From Excoecaria cochinchinensis (lineage: Eukaryota; Streptophyta; Magnoliopsida; Malpighiales; Euphorbiaceae), in assembly GCA_947683425.1 (NCBI GenBank), contig CANTUQ010000081.1, positions 6,382,501 through 6,446,500 of the forward strand: a stretch of DNA of 64,000 bases. The letters are read 5' to 3'. The position numbers and the translations under genes were made by a program. The notes beneath the pieces were generated by a model, which worked only from the letters and a program-made list of their open reading frames with translations, had not been told where the DNA came from and ran no database searches. Shown in pieces: positions 38,834 to 50,855 of the stretch (position 1 is the stretch's first letter; each line of letters begins with the position of its first letter).

Positions 38834-39833
38834 TTAAACCTTGCTTGTCCTCAAGCAAGATAAAAGACAAGAGAAAATTTAATAGCTAGTAAACATAATT
38901 ATATAGCACTGTCCATTCAGCATATATACTAAAATTGCAAAGATCAACCATCTCAAACACTCACAAATATCAGTAAATCAAAATTCAAAGTATGTATTGG
39001 AAATTCAACAAGTCATCTAACTTTACTACTTCCAACATAAAGAATATAAAGTCTCAAAAAACTAAACATGAATCAAAGAGAGAAAATTGATCATAAAGTT
39101 AAAAATTCTAAGATTGCTAGTCACCTTTTAGGACAATTGTTGAGCTCACTTGCCCTTACTCCAATCTCATGGCATTTTTAGACTTTTCTTTCTTTTTTTT
39201 TTATAAATTTTTTTCTTTTTCTTTTTTACATAGGTATATTTTTTATTTAATCCCATGCATAGCAAGAGAAGGTAATATGGGTGCGTTTTACGCTCCATCC
39301 TATATTTTTTTTTGCAATTTTGATATACATCTTGCTATTTACCTTTGAAAATTGTGGATGCATTTTATGCTCCATCCCACTTGTGATTTTCTTTTATTTT
39401 TTTAAGTCCTCATCCATTGTTGAAAAGACATAGGGTAAGTATTATGGCTATAGAGTCCTTAGGCAACTAAAAACTTAAAATTTTCTACTAAATGAGCAAA
39501 TTCTAACTTCAAAAATATGGTTAGTAAAAAGACTAAATAATCTATAATTTTGAAAAAAGTAAAAGAAAATAACTAGAAAAACTTAAAACACATACCAAAA
39601 ATTTTGAAAAACTAATAAAAATGAGCATAAGAAATAATTGACTTAACAACCTATATAATATACAAAAAGAACAATACTTTATAATTAAGCTTACTAAGAA
39701 CTTAATTGAAAAACTAAGACACACAAATAATCATGCAATTAACATACAAAATACATACAAAAACTCATAAAGCATAAGTAAAAACAAACAACACAACACA
39801 CTCACTCCCCCACACTGAGATCCAACATTGTCC
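38834..39833 (-). other. Athila-1 3' untranslated region
   Basis: No coding region seen. Contains two copies of a GGAGCRTAAAAYGC-like motif on the minus strand (39284-39297 and 39364-39377) and a second PPT-like tract (39806-39816, AGTGTGGGGGA on the minus strand). All are conserved in Athila-2. Confidence 0.7.
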
Positions 39834-41054
39834 TCAATGCGAAGAAATGAAACAAAACAAACAATTAAGAGAAAGAAATAAAATAAATAAAAGAAAAGAA
39901 AAACTCCCTGCTCGTGGTGAAGGTGGAGGTGATGGAACCACAAAACCAACTTGCGTGATGAAGTTGTCAAACTTGTACTCCAACCGCTGTTGGCGTCGAG
40001 CCAAAACAGATTGCTGATCTTGTATGTGATGAAGATTGTGAAGCATCTGCTCAAACATTGCTAGCACATTATGGCTGGAGGATCCACCTCAGGAGCAACA
40101 GGTACCTCATGCAAAGAAGCATCACCACTAGGAGCCTCCTCACTCTCTTCTTCTTGTTGAGTAGAAGGGCCTGCAAGTTCCCTCTAACACGACCTTAGGC
40201 GAGGTGGGATTACCTAAAAATTAGAGCCACAAACCTCTCCACGGACAAATAAATGTGTAGTAAAATATACACAAGGATGATCATGAGCATATAAATGAAA
40301 ATTAATATCCAAACTTTTTGCAATAGCAGTTATAATGTGCCCATGTGTGAGAGGTGAATCTTTTTTTTCTGGCACATTGCAACAATTGATTAAATAGCCA
40401 ATATGACCAACATATAGCTTTGCCCTTGTGTACACACCACATTAGGAATAATTCATGCAAAGAAACTCTATTAAATTCAGCCCTGTTAAAAATTAATGAA
40501 GCTAAAATTTTGTGCAAAATCCAATATTTCAAATCCTTGATGTACATAGACTTAGCATCTCTAGTCTTAAATGGTGTTTGCAAATCAGTTAAATAAGTCC
40601 AAAACTCATTTGGCTTAAAAGACCTAGGTGGTTTAGTGAGTCCATTTGGAGAAAAGCCAAAAATTCTATGCATCATGAAGTATGTCAAAATATGAGGCTT
40701 GCCATCAAGTCTGAAATCCAATAAGTTTTCATTCTCCTCATTTCTATTCAAGGTAGTGTAAAACTCTAACATTAAGTCAGGATAAATGAAATCTTGCATG
40801 TTTACAAATCTAAATAAACCGCAGTTGGCTAACATTGCATTAATAGTGTTCAACATGGCTACCTATTCTAGAAGATCAGTTGGAAAAAACTTACATTACA
40901 AAATTGGCCTACCACGTAAAGCAGTGAATCTGCCGACCTTATCCACTGAGAAGATGGGAAATTCAGCTCCAAATGTAGAAGAAATGTCCCCCTCAACAGC
41001 CGCCGGATGGACTTCTTCAGTGTGTGAGGTTGAGGGATTTTTGGTTTTGACCAT
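39834..41054 (-). pseudogene. Athila envelope-like/ORF3 reading frame, Athila-1
   Basis: Position between gag and 3' LTR matches the third ORF of Athila elements (often called envelope-like; related to the 'putative plant transposon protein' domain). It starts MVKTKNPSTSHTEEVHPAAV at 41054. Two in-frame stops lie near 40906 and 40865; 40856-40302 is open with 'MLANCGLFRFVNMQDFIYPD' and 'LKYWILHKILASLIFNRAEF'. Frameshifts follow, and it ends with a C-terminal 'RRQQRLEYKFDNFI' coiled-coil-like part and 'SPPPSP'. No clear signal peptide, membrane anchor or virus envelope homology is visible. The stop that ends Athila-2's copy is lost here (CGA for TGA). Confidence 0.7.
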
Positions 41055-41970
41055 GGTTAGGTTGTTAAGAGACAGAATTTAAAAAGAGTTAAAACACGTA
41101 AACCCTAAAATAAAGAAGAAATAGAATGCTGTGATGAAGAGAAAGAAACTAAGAAAGGAAAACAAAGTATATTGCATGAAAGAAAAATAGAGAAAGAACG
41201 AACAAAAAACGAAGAAAGAAGAAAGAAAAATAAGGGACGCGACTCGTGGAGTATAACACGATGAGGGCAAAGACTAAAGGAAAGAATAAAAAGAACAGGG
41301 AAAGTATACAAATAAGACGCACAGAGGAAACGTTTTGTTAAAACTAAAAGGCAAAATATCAAATGTAAAGTGAAAAATAAAGGGGAAGGAACCAAGTGAG
41401 CGAAAAGTCACGATTTTAGGGTTTTGAAATATAATTTCCCTATTTAATTTCTAAATTTGTGTTTTAATGGTTTAAGGTTAAATTAATTTAAGTCAATTGA
41501 AATTAAAACACAAGCTAATCAGAATTAAATCAGATTAGTAGAAAAATATAAAGAAAGTAAAAGAAATGAGAAAAGAAAACTTATAGCGTATAAAAGAAAC
41601 AACGTGACTTGGAGATTGGGGCAAACTGCTTACCTGGTGGGACTCGTGCTCTCCAGCACGAGTCGGACAAGCTTGGGCCGCCGTCGAACATTGCCTTCTA
41701 TCGCGATCATGAGGTTGACGCGATCGCGACAGAAGCCTCACGCTAAAGTTGGGACATCCTACGATAGGATATCAAGTCTGTATTTTTTATTTTTTTATTT
41801 TTTTTATTTTTTAATTTTGAACTATTTTGACTTATATAACAAAAACAAATTTTGTTAGAAATATAAAAATCCACAATATAACATTAAATTAACAAATTGA
41901 CATGAAATAACATAAAACATAAATAACCTAAATAACATACTATTTAAGAACCTATATAAGAGACAATATA
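41055..41970 (-). other. gag to ORF3 spacer of Athila-1
   Basis: Where pol should be, about 0.9 kb of AT-rich sequence. It holds a TCGCGATCGCGA pair (41692-41733), a GCACGAGTC pair (41641-41666) and another GACTCGTG near 41240. Athila-2 has an equivalent spacer (49954-50855) with the same order of words. Confidence 0.7.
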
Positions 41971-42790
41971 TTATGGTTTCGTGTGCCCTCTAGGATTTTC
42001 CTCAATGTTACTTGGAATACATCCTAAACTTCTAGATGGCAAAGAATTTGCTAATTGGCCCAATTGAACCTCAAGATTATGAACAGATGAGGCATGATTA
42101 TTAGTGATTTGGTCGACTTTTGCCTCAAGTGTCTTTTGATTTTCATCTTGAGAACTCATTTAAAATTAATCTCATCAATAAATTTATCTATTTTTACCTC
42201 AAAGGCTCCAAACCTATCTTGTGGTTGTGGGTATCCTCCACCTCTATTTTGGTTATTATTATTATTACCCCATGAAAGATTAGGATGGTTCCTCCAACTA
42301 GGGTTATAAGTGTTCGAATAAGGATTCCCATGCCCTTGACCTTGGACAAAATTAACTTGTTCCTCCTTATTAGCTATTCCCAAACTGCAATTTCCACTAA
42401 CATGCCCTTGTTGACCACAAACATCGCATGCATTTGATGAATTACCACCCATACTTAAGTTATTGACTTTATGAGTCAATGCTTCAATTTGGGCTTGTAA
42501 TGCAACCATAGAATCTATTGAATGTACCTCCCTAGCATTAGAATTATTATACTCCCTTACTCTTTCAGGAGGCCACATACAGTTGTTCATTGACATTTCT
42601 TCCAACAACTCAAAAGCTGCTTCAGTAGTTTTCCTCATTAAAGAGCCACCAGCTGCAGCATCTATAATGCCCCTTGTAGTAGGATTAACTCCATTATAAA
42701 AGGTTTGCATCAAAAGCTCCCTTGGAAGATTATGATGTGGGCACATCCTTTGCAACTCTTTAAACCTTTCCCATGCCTCATAAAAAGATT
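41971..42790 (-). pseudogene. Athila gag, Athila-1 (5' truncated)
   Basis: Minus-strand frame running from just after the PBS: 'YEAWERFKELQRMCPHHNLP', 'MQTFYNGVNPTTRGIIDAAA' (retrotransposon gag domain), an intact CX2CX4HX4C zinc knuckle 'CDVCGQQGHVSGNC', an Asn-rich part ('WGNNNNNQNRGGGYPQPQ'). A stop at 42156 precedes the final 'MSSQDENQKTLEAKVDQITN' and 'EVQLGQLANSLPSRS' coiled-coil end (42159-41971). The capsid N-terminus present in Athila-2 is missing because the deletion starts at the PBS. It stops just where Athila protease normally begins. Confidence 0.85.
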
Positions 42791-42792
42791 TC

Positions 42793-42810
42793 CCGGCAAC
42801 GGTGCCAAAA
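42793..42810 (-). other. Primer-binding site of Athila-1
   Basis: TGGCACCGTTGCCGGGAA on the minus strand, three bases from the LTR. This is the Athila-type PBS, generally ascribed to tRNA-Asp. Confidence 0.85.
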
Positions 42811-42813
42811 ACT

Positions 42814-44299
42814 TGTTAGCATATTTTATAGGTGCTAATTTTCCGCAAGTATACGGTGTACCGGAATAGTACTTAAGATATCGATCCCACGAGAAATGTG
42901 AATTTGCACACTATTACTACTTAATTTTAATCTTGTTTACAATGATCAAATAATGGTTAAGAAGATTTAAAACTACTCTAACATATAAACTAATTAAGCC
43001 TAATTATTGATAGTCAAAGAAGATAAAATGATGAATGATGATGAGTATAAAAATGGAACTTGAATTGATTATTCTTAATGATTAAAGTATTCTTGTCATG
43101 CAAGGCAAGTTGAATAAATTTCCTACTTACTCTCTCGACATAAATAGGATTGCCTAAAACATGCATATGTAATTCTAAATCCCAATTCTCATCTAAGACT
43201 TAGAGTTTTATACATGCATATTTCAAGAATAGAAAACAACCTATAGCAACCAATTAAACATTATGATCTATCAATTAATGATTAAATGATGAATAACTAT
43301 TAGATTTAAGAATAAATTTATCTCTCGACTAAACTCAAACTTATAAAGATCAATGCATAAATTACCAATAGAAATTCTACATACAAAAGTACCAAATGAT
43401 ATGAATAATGAAACTTAGTATTAAAATATACAAGTTCTTAAATACATCATATAATAATTACAAAGAAGAAGAGAAAGATAAGAAATAAAAGAAGGAGATC
43501 TCTTAACCCTTTTTAACTTCACCAAATGTAGTCTTCTTCCTTGCAAAAATCTTCTTCTCAAAACATAAATCCTAACTTAAGAAAATTTACTAAGAAGAAG
43601 AAAAACTGTTCTAAACTTACAGAAATTTTGCTTAATAAAAATGTTCAACTCTCTTTAAAATTACAATTAAACTAATATTTATAGATGATAATTTAAAGTT
43701 GGTGTCCCTCGAAGATGTCCCTTGAAATTGGTTGCAATTGTTGGTGAAAAGAAATGACTTTTCAAGTGACTCTTGGTTGAAAACTGCTCCAACAGTCGCC
43801 TCTGTCGCGCTGGCGATGGTGTCGCGCTCGCGACAGAGCACGGAATGCCATTTTCCTTTTCCTTTTCTCCCTTTCCTCTCGGTTTTCTCTCTGCAGGAAC
43901 ACGACTCGTGCTCTCCTCTCCTACTCATGTCCATCCATCCTAGTTCTAGTCGTGCTCTCTTGTCCTAGTCGTGCTCTCTAACATCCAGTCTTCTCTTCTT
44001 CTCTTCTTTCTCTTTGCCTTTCCTTTTCTCTTTTGTCTCTGCGCCAGCACGACTCATGCTTTTCCATCCTTGTCGTGCTCAAGCATCTTGTCTTCTTTGA
44101 TCTCGTTCTCCTCTCCACCATATATGCTTCTTTTCTTTCTTTTTCACCTAAATACACCAGTAATCACAAAAACACATAAACTAATACAAATAAACATAAA
44201 CTAACACATATGACATCAAATATACACACAATTGCATAATTAATTTTATAAACTCATACAAAACATATACTAAATTATACTTCAATTAAGATCCTATCA
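42814..44299 (-). repeat. 5' LTR of Athila-1
   Basis: 1486 bp, sister of 37352-38820. It includes the full paired palindrome 43802-43837 (TCGCGA type) and GCACGACTCGTGC-type words at 43898-43975 and 44045-44080. Confidence 0.9.
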
Positions 44300-44329
44300 G
44301 TCTCTTTAAAAAAAAAAATTTGGCCATTT

Positions 44330-44575
44330 GCGGCGGCGGGCGTGCGAAGGGGGACCTCCCTCGCACGCCAGGCGAGTGCCCAGCGCGCGCCCGCTGGCAT
44401 TGGGGCGCTCGCCCTTGCACTGTGCGATACACGCGCGGCAGGCGAGGTGCAGCTCGCCAGCGCACGCACGACGGGCGAGTTGTCGCTCGCCTTTACTCGT
44501 GCGATGGGCGAGGCGCCTCTCGCCCCGCATGCGTACGACAGGCGAGACATCGCTCGCCCGTCCTCGCCTGCCAGC
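44330..44575. repeat. GC-rich GGCGAG/CTCGCC hairpin island in Tat LTR
   Basis: Several inverted pairs GGCGAG-(6 to 8 bases)-CTCGCC, for example at about 44440-44457, 44473-44490, 44508-44525 and 44541-44558, in a strongly GC-rich block inside an AT-rich LTR. Overlapping long frames in many phases here arise from base composition, not coding. Confidence 0.8.
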
Positions 44576-45108
44576 GATGGGCGTTGGTCCCCGCTGTCCA
44601 CCCAAATTCTCCGAAAATGCAATTTTTGGCCTTTTTTCATTTTTTTTTTCAAAATTGATTTTTTATCCCATTTTTTGGTATTTTCATAATTTTTTCAATT
44701 TTTAAATTTTATAAATTAATTTTTTATTTTATTTATTTTATTTTATTTATCCTTAAGATAAATATCAAAGATTTAATTTTATCTTTTTTTTGAATTCAAA
44801 AGGATTTGATTTTATCTTTAAATCTAATTTGAATTTAAAAATATTTGATTTTATTTTCTAAAATCAAATTTGAATTCAAAAATTTTTGATATCTATCTTT
44901 AAAGATAATTTAAATTTTAAAAATATTTGATTTTTACATTTAAATTTTAAAAAGATTTGATTTTTAAATTTGAATTTTAAAAAGATTTAATTTTTTAAAT
45001 TTAAATTTTAAAAAGATTTGATTTTGAAATTTTAATTTCAAAAAAGATTTGATTTTGATTTTAAATTTCAAAAAGATTTGAATTTTTTATTCTTATTCTC
45101 ATTTGCCA

Positions 45109-45117
45109 TATAAATAG
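45109..45117 (+). promoter_or_regulatory. TATA box in LTR of element C
   Basis: TATAAATAG followed by a G/A-rich start region, in the same context as 5232 in element A. Confidence 0.5.
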
Positions 45118-46198
45118 GAGGTTAGGGATCGAGAAAAGGATTCAGATTTTTTTTTTTTTACTTTTCATTTCTTCTTCTTGAATAGAATTCTCTCTACATT
45201 TTTTTGAGTTTCCTTCTTCAAATAAATTTCTTAAGGTTTCAAAAATCAGTTTTCAATGGAATAATCCTTCTTGAGACAAAGAAAATAATTCTTTGTTCTT
45301 GAGAATTATTATTTTCTTTCATTATTTATTTTTAAGCAGCTTTTTTTCTAGGAATAAAACTCCAACTTTTATTATTTTCAATTCTAATTTTGCGGATCAA
45401 AGCAAGGAAATCAATCATATTTTCCTTTCATCGAGTTCAAATTCTGAAGGTAAATATTCTTGGACCAATCCTACTTTTCTTTTATTTTCTTATTTTATTT
45501 ATTAACAATCATTTTATCAACATGTAGATATTTATGTCTATTGTTTATATATTTACTTTATGTCTGATATTTCCTTTATTTTCATTATTTTATTTCATTG
45601 TCCCACTCACGTGTTATTTGTTTTTCTTGTGAGTTTATTTATTTCTATTGCATATGGGGCGCTGAAAAGGGGAGCTAACTAGGATGATTCGGGGACACCA
45701 ATTTGATTCATTTTCTTTACCCTATCTCCTTTTGGTTTATTTTTATTTCCAATTTATTGTAAATATTACATTTAGATCGCTAATGTAAAAATGGCTAAAG
45801 GTTCTACAAATAAATGAAATTTTCCTAAATAAAATAGGACCAATGTCCTGATTTTCTGTCCAAACAAAATGGATATCCCAATATTGTTTTTTCTCTAAGT
45901 ATGCATGCGAAGAACAATGTCTGCATTATTAATCGAATATCTCGCTTTGTGTATGTTTTTCCTTTTTGCTAATTTACAATGGGGGTTGTAATCTGCCCCT
46001 AGTTTTGTTGTAAGCTATTATATTTTTGATTTGCTTTATTTTGAGCTTACATTATTTAATGCTTTCATTATATGATTGATCTGACGCTTTAATTATTACA
46101 TTAAACTGAATGAAAGGAATGAAATATTAAATTCAAAACTCAAATATAATTTGACTAAGGTATGAATAAATGGAAAGTCCCAAACCATCTCTGGTCTT

Positions 46199-46600
46199 AT
46201 GCTCAACGAGGTTAGAGGACCATCTCAATGTTTTATTGGGGTGGGGTCTCCAAAATATCTCTTGTTGCCCAAAATAGGCCCAATTTGCTTTGTCTTAGGC
46301 TCCACGAGATTAGATAATCTTTCCAGTGTTTTATTGGAAAGAGGTGTCCAAAATATTTCTGGCCTGACCAAAATAGACGTATATTCATCGTGTTAGGCTT
46401 CACGAGATTAGACGATCCTCCCAATGTTCTATTGGAAGGAGGTGTCCCAAAAATCTCTGATTGCCAAAAATAGACACACGCGCTGTCTTAGGCTTAGTGA
46501 GGCTAAACAACCTTTCTCAATGGTCTATTGGGTGGCGACTCCAAAACACCTCCTTGTTGTCCAAAATAGACGCCCTTGTAAATCTCTTACAAGTTTTCAT
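46199..46600 (+). repeat. Tandem ~95-bp units in Tat LTR U5
   Basis: Four units, each with a 'cacgagattaga' block, 'caatgttttattgg', 'gtgtccaaaatat' and 'ccaaaatagac'. Three related units occur inverted at 4005-4260. Confidence 0.8.
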
Positions 46601-46666
46601 GAACCTCTCCCGAATGCCGTAAAAGCGAGTCTTCGGGGCGCACCGAGGTTCAGCGCGCATCACAGT

Positions 46667-46684
46667 GGCAACTCCGTTGGGGAC
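46667..46684 (+). other. Primer-binding site of element C
   Basis: TGGCAACTCCGTTGGGGA, two bases after the LTR end. Confidence 0.75.
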
Positions 46685-46988
46685 TTACTTTGAGACTTCA
46701 CTTCGAAAGTACCTTGATTAAAACATATGATTGAGTTTTAATTTAAAAATTTCATCCTTTCTCGAAATTTATATTGCATCTCATTAGAGCCTTAGATCTA
46801 TTTTAGTTTGGTTCCTCTTTTAACCCTGGTGCATTCCCGAAGCACAACCCTATATTCACTCAATGTAGGAAAGTGTTAAGGATAATCACCATCCCAAGCC
46901 TCGTACCATCATTTGTATATTAAATGGAGACCCGACCGGCTAAACTCGTTGGCAGGGACGATGCTTGGGTAGCCCTAAAGTAACATCA
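46685..46988 (+). other. Leader of element C, first part
   Basis: Aligns with the leader of A (7270 onward), and ends in CATCA, the target of Athila-2 insertion. Confidence 0.75.
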
Positions 46989-48436
46989 TGATAGGACCTT
47001 AATTGAGGTATAATTTAGTATATGTTTTGTATGCGTTTATGAAATTAATTATGCAATTTTGTGTATATTTGATGTCAAATGTGTTAGTATAGGTGTATAT
47101 GTGTTAGTTTGTATGTTTATTGTGTTTTCAGGTTTATTTAAGTATAAAAGTGTGAATATATGTGTATCTGTGGAGGAAGGGTTTTACTGGAGAAGAAAAC
47201 AGGAGGAGCATGACTCGGATTCTGGAGCATGAGTCGGATGGATATACATTCTAGAGGGAGCAGAAGAAGGAGCAAGGAGAAAGAAGAGAAGAAGGAGCCG
47301 ACTGGGACAAAGGAGCACGAGTCAGAGAGGAGAGCACGAGTCGTGTTCCTACAGAGAGAAAACCGAGAGGAAAGGGAGAGAAGGAAAAGGAGAATGGCAT
47401 TCCGTGTTATGTCACGAGCGCGACACCATCGCGAGCACGACAGAGGCGACCGTTGGAGCAGTTTTCAGCCAAAAGTCACTTGAAAAGTCATTTTTTTTCA
47501 CCAACAATTACAATCATTTTCAAGAGACATCTCCAAGGGACACCAACTTTAAATTATCATCTATAAATATTAGTTTAACTGTAATTTAGAATATACAAAA
47601 TTTTATTAAGTAGTTTTTCTGTACTTGAAAGAACAATTGCTCTTAGTTAAATTTCTTAGTTAGTTTTTATGTTTTGAAGAAGAAGATCAAGGAGAAGGAA
47701 AATTTATATCAAGGAGAAGGAAAATTTATTACAAGGGTTTGAGGAAAGTGCATAAGTCATCTTTCTCAATACTCTTATCTTTTATTTCTTCTCTATAAAT
47801 TAAATGAATATTTCTTCAATGAATTTGAATGTTATTATTATTCTCTACTTCTAGCTATTTTAAGAGTCTTTGAATGCTGAATTTCTATTAGTACAATTGC
47901 ATGATCATTATAAGTTTGAGTTTAGTCGAGAGATAAATTCATACTTAAATCTAATAGATATTCATCATTGAAGCATTATTTGAGAGATCATAATATTTGA
48001 TTGGTTGCTATAGGTTGTTTTCTATTCTTGAAATATGCATGTATAACACTCTAAGTTTTAGATGAGAATTGGGATTTAGAATTATGTATGCATATTTTAG
48101 GCACTCTAATTTATGTTGAGAGAATGAGTTAGAAATATATTCCAACTTGGCTTGCATGAAAAGATGATTATTATTAATTGGAATGATGGATCAAGTTCAT
48201 TATTTTAAGTTCTTCATTATATATATCTTCTTCTATTAACATAAAATAGGTTTAATTAGTTTATTTATTAGAGTAGTTTAGATTTAACCAACAAGTTATT
48301 GAATTATTGTAAACAAGATTAAAATCAAGTAATAATAGTGAGTAAAAACTATATTCCTCGTGGGATCGACAACCTTTTGTACTATTTCGGTACACCATAT
48401 GCTTGTGGAAATTAGCATCTATAAAATATGCTAACA
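46989..48436 (+). repeat. 5' LTR of Athila-2
   Basis: TGATAGGACC...GCTAACA, 1448 bp, close copy of 58271-59697. It has a TATAAAAG-type box near 47144, GCACGAGTC words (47208-47350), a TCGCGA word pair (47410-47447), a TATAAATA at 47572, and a small local duplication near 47690-47730 not present in the 3' LTR. Confidence 0.9.
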
Positions 48437-48442
48437 AGTTTT

Positions 48443-48460
48443 TGGCACCATTGCCGGGGA
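48443..48460 (+). other. Primer-binding site of Athila-2
   Basis: TGGCACCATTGCCGGGGA, Athila-type PBS (usually assigned to tRNA-Asp), six bases after the LTR. Confidence 0.88.
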
Positions 48461-48642
48461 TATAAATGATTTTTGCCATTATGAATCTTGATTTATGATG
48501 TTGGATTACAATATTTTCTTTTGTTTTAATTTGGTTGTGTGTTTTAATTTGACTTTGTGTTTGGTTTGGTTTCACAGGATTTGAAAGTTCATACCTAGTA
48601 CAAGAAGAGCTTGAACCATTGAATCTTGAAATTGAATGATTT

Positions 48643-49953
48643 TTGTCAAGTAACTGGAAATCCAACAGAAAAAAGAACAAGAATAAGAGACCAATTATCG
48701 TGGCTGAAGAAGGAAATCCACCTAGACTAATGGATTTTGCAACCCCAGCATTGAGTGGTGCTCAACAAGGAGTGGTAAGACCTACGGTAAATACTAACCA
48801 ATTTGAGATTAAACCTTCACTTTTACAAATGATTCAAAATAGTATTTAGTTTTACGGTTTGGCAGATGAGGATCCCAATTCTCATTTGGCAAATTTCCTT
48901 GAAATTTGTGATACTTTTAAAATCAATGGTGTTTCGGCTGATGCAATTAAGCTTAGGCTCTTTCCTTTCACTTTGAAAGATAAAGCCAAAGCTTGGTTAA
49001 ATTCACTTACAAGGGGATCAATTACCACTTGGGACCAATTGGCCCAAGCTTTTCTATCAAAATATTTTCCCTTAGCCAAAACAGCCAAGATTATAAAAGA
49101 TATCACACCCTTTGTTCAACATAAAAATGAATCTTTGTGTGAGGCTTGGGAAAGGTTTAAAGAGTTACAAAGAATGTGTCCACACCACAATCTTCCTAGG
49201 GAGCTACTGATGCAAACTTTTTATAATGGAGTAAACCCAACTACAAGAGGTACTATAGATGCTGCAGCTGGTGGTTTTTTGATGAGGAAAACAACTGAAG
49301 CTGCTTTTGAGCTTTTGGAAGAGATGTCAATGAGCAATTGCATGTGGCCAATTGATAGAGTAAGGGAGTCTAATAATTCTACTGTTAGGGGGGTACATTC
49401 CATAGACTCTTTTGTTGCTTTGCAAGCCCAAATTGAGGTATTAACTCATAAAGTTAACAACCTAAGTATGGGAGGTAATTCATCACTTGCATGTAATATT
49501 TGTGATCAATAAGGGCATATTAGTGGCAATTGCAATTTGGGAATGGTTAGTAAGGAAGAACAAATTCATTTTGTCTAACGTTAAGGGCGTGGGAATCCTT
49601 ACTCTAATACTTATAATCCTAGTTGGAAAAACCATCCAAATCTTTCATGGGGTAATAATAATAATAATAACCAAAACAGGGGAATAGGATACCAATAACC
49701 ATAAGATAGGTTTGGTACTTTTGAAGGGAAGATTGATAAGTTTATTGAGGAAATTAATTTTAAGATGAATTCTCAAGATGAAAGTCAAAAGAAATTTGAG
49801 GCAAAAATTGACCACATAACTAAAAATCATGCTGCCTCTATTCATAATCTTGAAGTTTAATTAGGCCAACTTGCTAATTCCTTACCTTTTAGAAATCTAG
49901 GATGTCTTCCAAATCATACTGAGGAAAATCCTAGAGATCATATAAAGCCATAA
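48643..49953 (+). pseudogene. Athila gag, Athila-2
   Basis: The frame opens near 48643 (a basic segment 'NRKKNKNKRP'), is hit by one in-frame TAG at 48846, continues 48859-49512 with the gag domain ('EICDTFKINGVSADAIKLRL', 'AWLNSLTRGSITTWDQLAQA', 'MQTFYNGVNPTTRGTIDAAA') and ends in a TAA inside the zinc knuckle ('CNICDQ' stop 'GHISGNC'). Homology continues through frameshifts to the coiled-coil end at about 49953, the same place as in Athila-1, just before the usual protease start. Confidence 0.85.
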
Positions 49954-50855
49954 TATGTCTAGTTTCTTATTTAGGTTACTTAACTAGATTTTCTTCCTCA
50001 ATGTATTTTATATTGATTTAGTTTAGTCTATGCAAATTTATTAATTACTTTTGTATTTTGGGATTTCATGCACTTAACACATTTGTTTTTTATTTTACAG
50101 GTAAATTAGTAAGATTAGGAGTTATTCAATTTATATTATTAATGAAAAAAAAAGTATGTGATGATGTCTCTGTCGCGCGCGCGTTATCCTCGCGATCGCG
50201 ACAAAGAGCAAATGCAGGTGTACGTGAGCAAAGCATCCGATATGTGTTTGTGAAGCACGAGTGGGATGCCAGAACATGAGTCGTGATGTGTTCTCCGACT
50301 CGTGCTGGGTGCCAAACATTCCTTCTGTTTGCATTTTGGATCTGTAAAAATCGTGTAACTTTTCTTTTCTTCTATTGTTAAATTTATTTTTATTTTTCTT
50401 CTAATCTTGTTTTCTTTTCTTAATCGCATGTGACCTCAGTTAGATTACCCTAAGTTTAATTATCCTAATCCATAAAATTACCAATATAGAAATCAAAACA
50501 GGGTAGTTTTATTTTAAAACCCTAACTCAGTAAAATTGCAACTTTTAGTTTTCACTTAACATTTCAGTTTTCTCTCTTCTTTTTATTCTTTTGCCCTCAT
50601 CGTGTTCTACGCCACGAGTCACGTCGTTTCTTTCTTCTTTCTTCATTCTTTGTTCGTTCTTTCTCTATTTTTCATTCACGTGATTTACACTCTGTTTTCT
50701 TTTCGTTATTCATTCTTGTCATCATCAGCATTCTAGTTCTACTCCATCTTATCCATTTTCTTACGGTTTTTTGTTTTATTTCTTCTTCATTCTTCTGTCT
50801 TCTGTTTTGTTTTCACTCTTGGTTCTTTTTCAATCTCGTCCCTTACGATCTAACC
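49954..50855 (+). other. gag to ORF3 spacer of Athila-2
   Basis: About 0.9 kb with no pol motif. Contains a TCGCG word pair (50168-50205) and GCACGAGT/GACTCGTGC words (50245-50315), then pyrimidine-rich sequence (50560-50850) leading to the ORF3 start. Confidence 0.7.

Larger units (their letters stand above)
37352..44299 (-). mobile_element. Athila-1: full-length Athila-type element lacking pol
   Basis: Minus strand: 5' LTR (44299-42814), PBS (42810-42793), gag (about 42790-41971), spacer, envelope-like frame (41054-39834), 3' region, PPT (38833-38821), 3' LTR (38820-37352). Flanked by GTCTC on both sides (37347-37351 and 44300-44304). There is no protease, RT, RNase H or integrase anywhere in the 4-kb interior. 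The 5' part of gag is deleted right after the PBS. Confidence 0.88.
44300..46665 (+). repeat. 5' LTR of element C, second part
   Basis: Resumes after Athila-1 with the duplicated GTCTC and ends GCATCACA next to the PBS. Holds the GC island (44330-44575), TATA box (45109) and the roughly 95-bp tandem units of U5 (46199-46600). Total LTR without the insertion is about 2.54 kb. Confidence 0.85.

Noticed and set aside
44306..44705. Several long overlapping Arg/Ala-rich frames in different phases
   Set aside because: GC-rich hairpin island in an LTR; few stop codons by composition, no conserved protein.
50080..50101. Splice-acceptor-like 'ttttattttacag' upstream of the Athila-2 third ORF
   Set aside because: The matching place in Athila-1 lacks the pyrimidine tract, so it is not conserved and may be chance.
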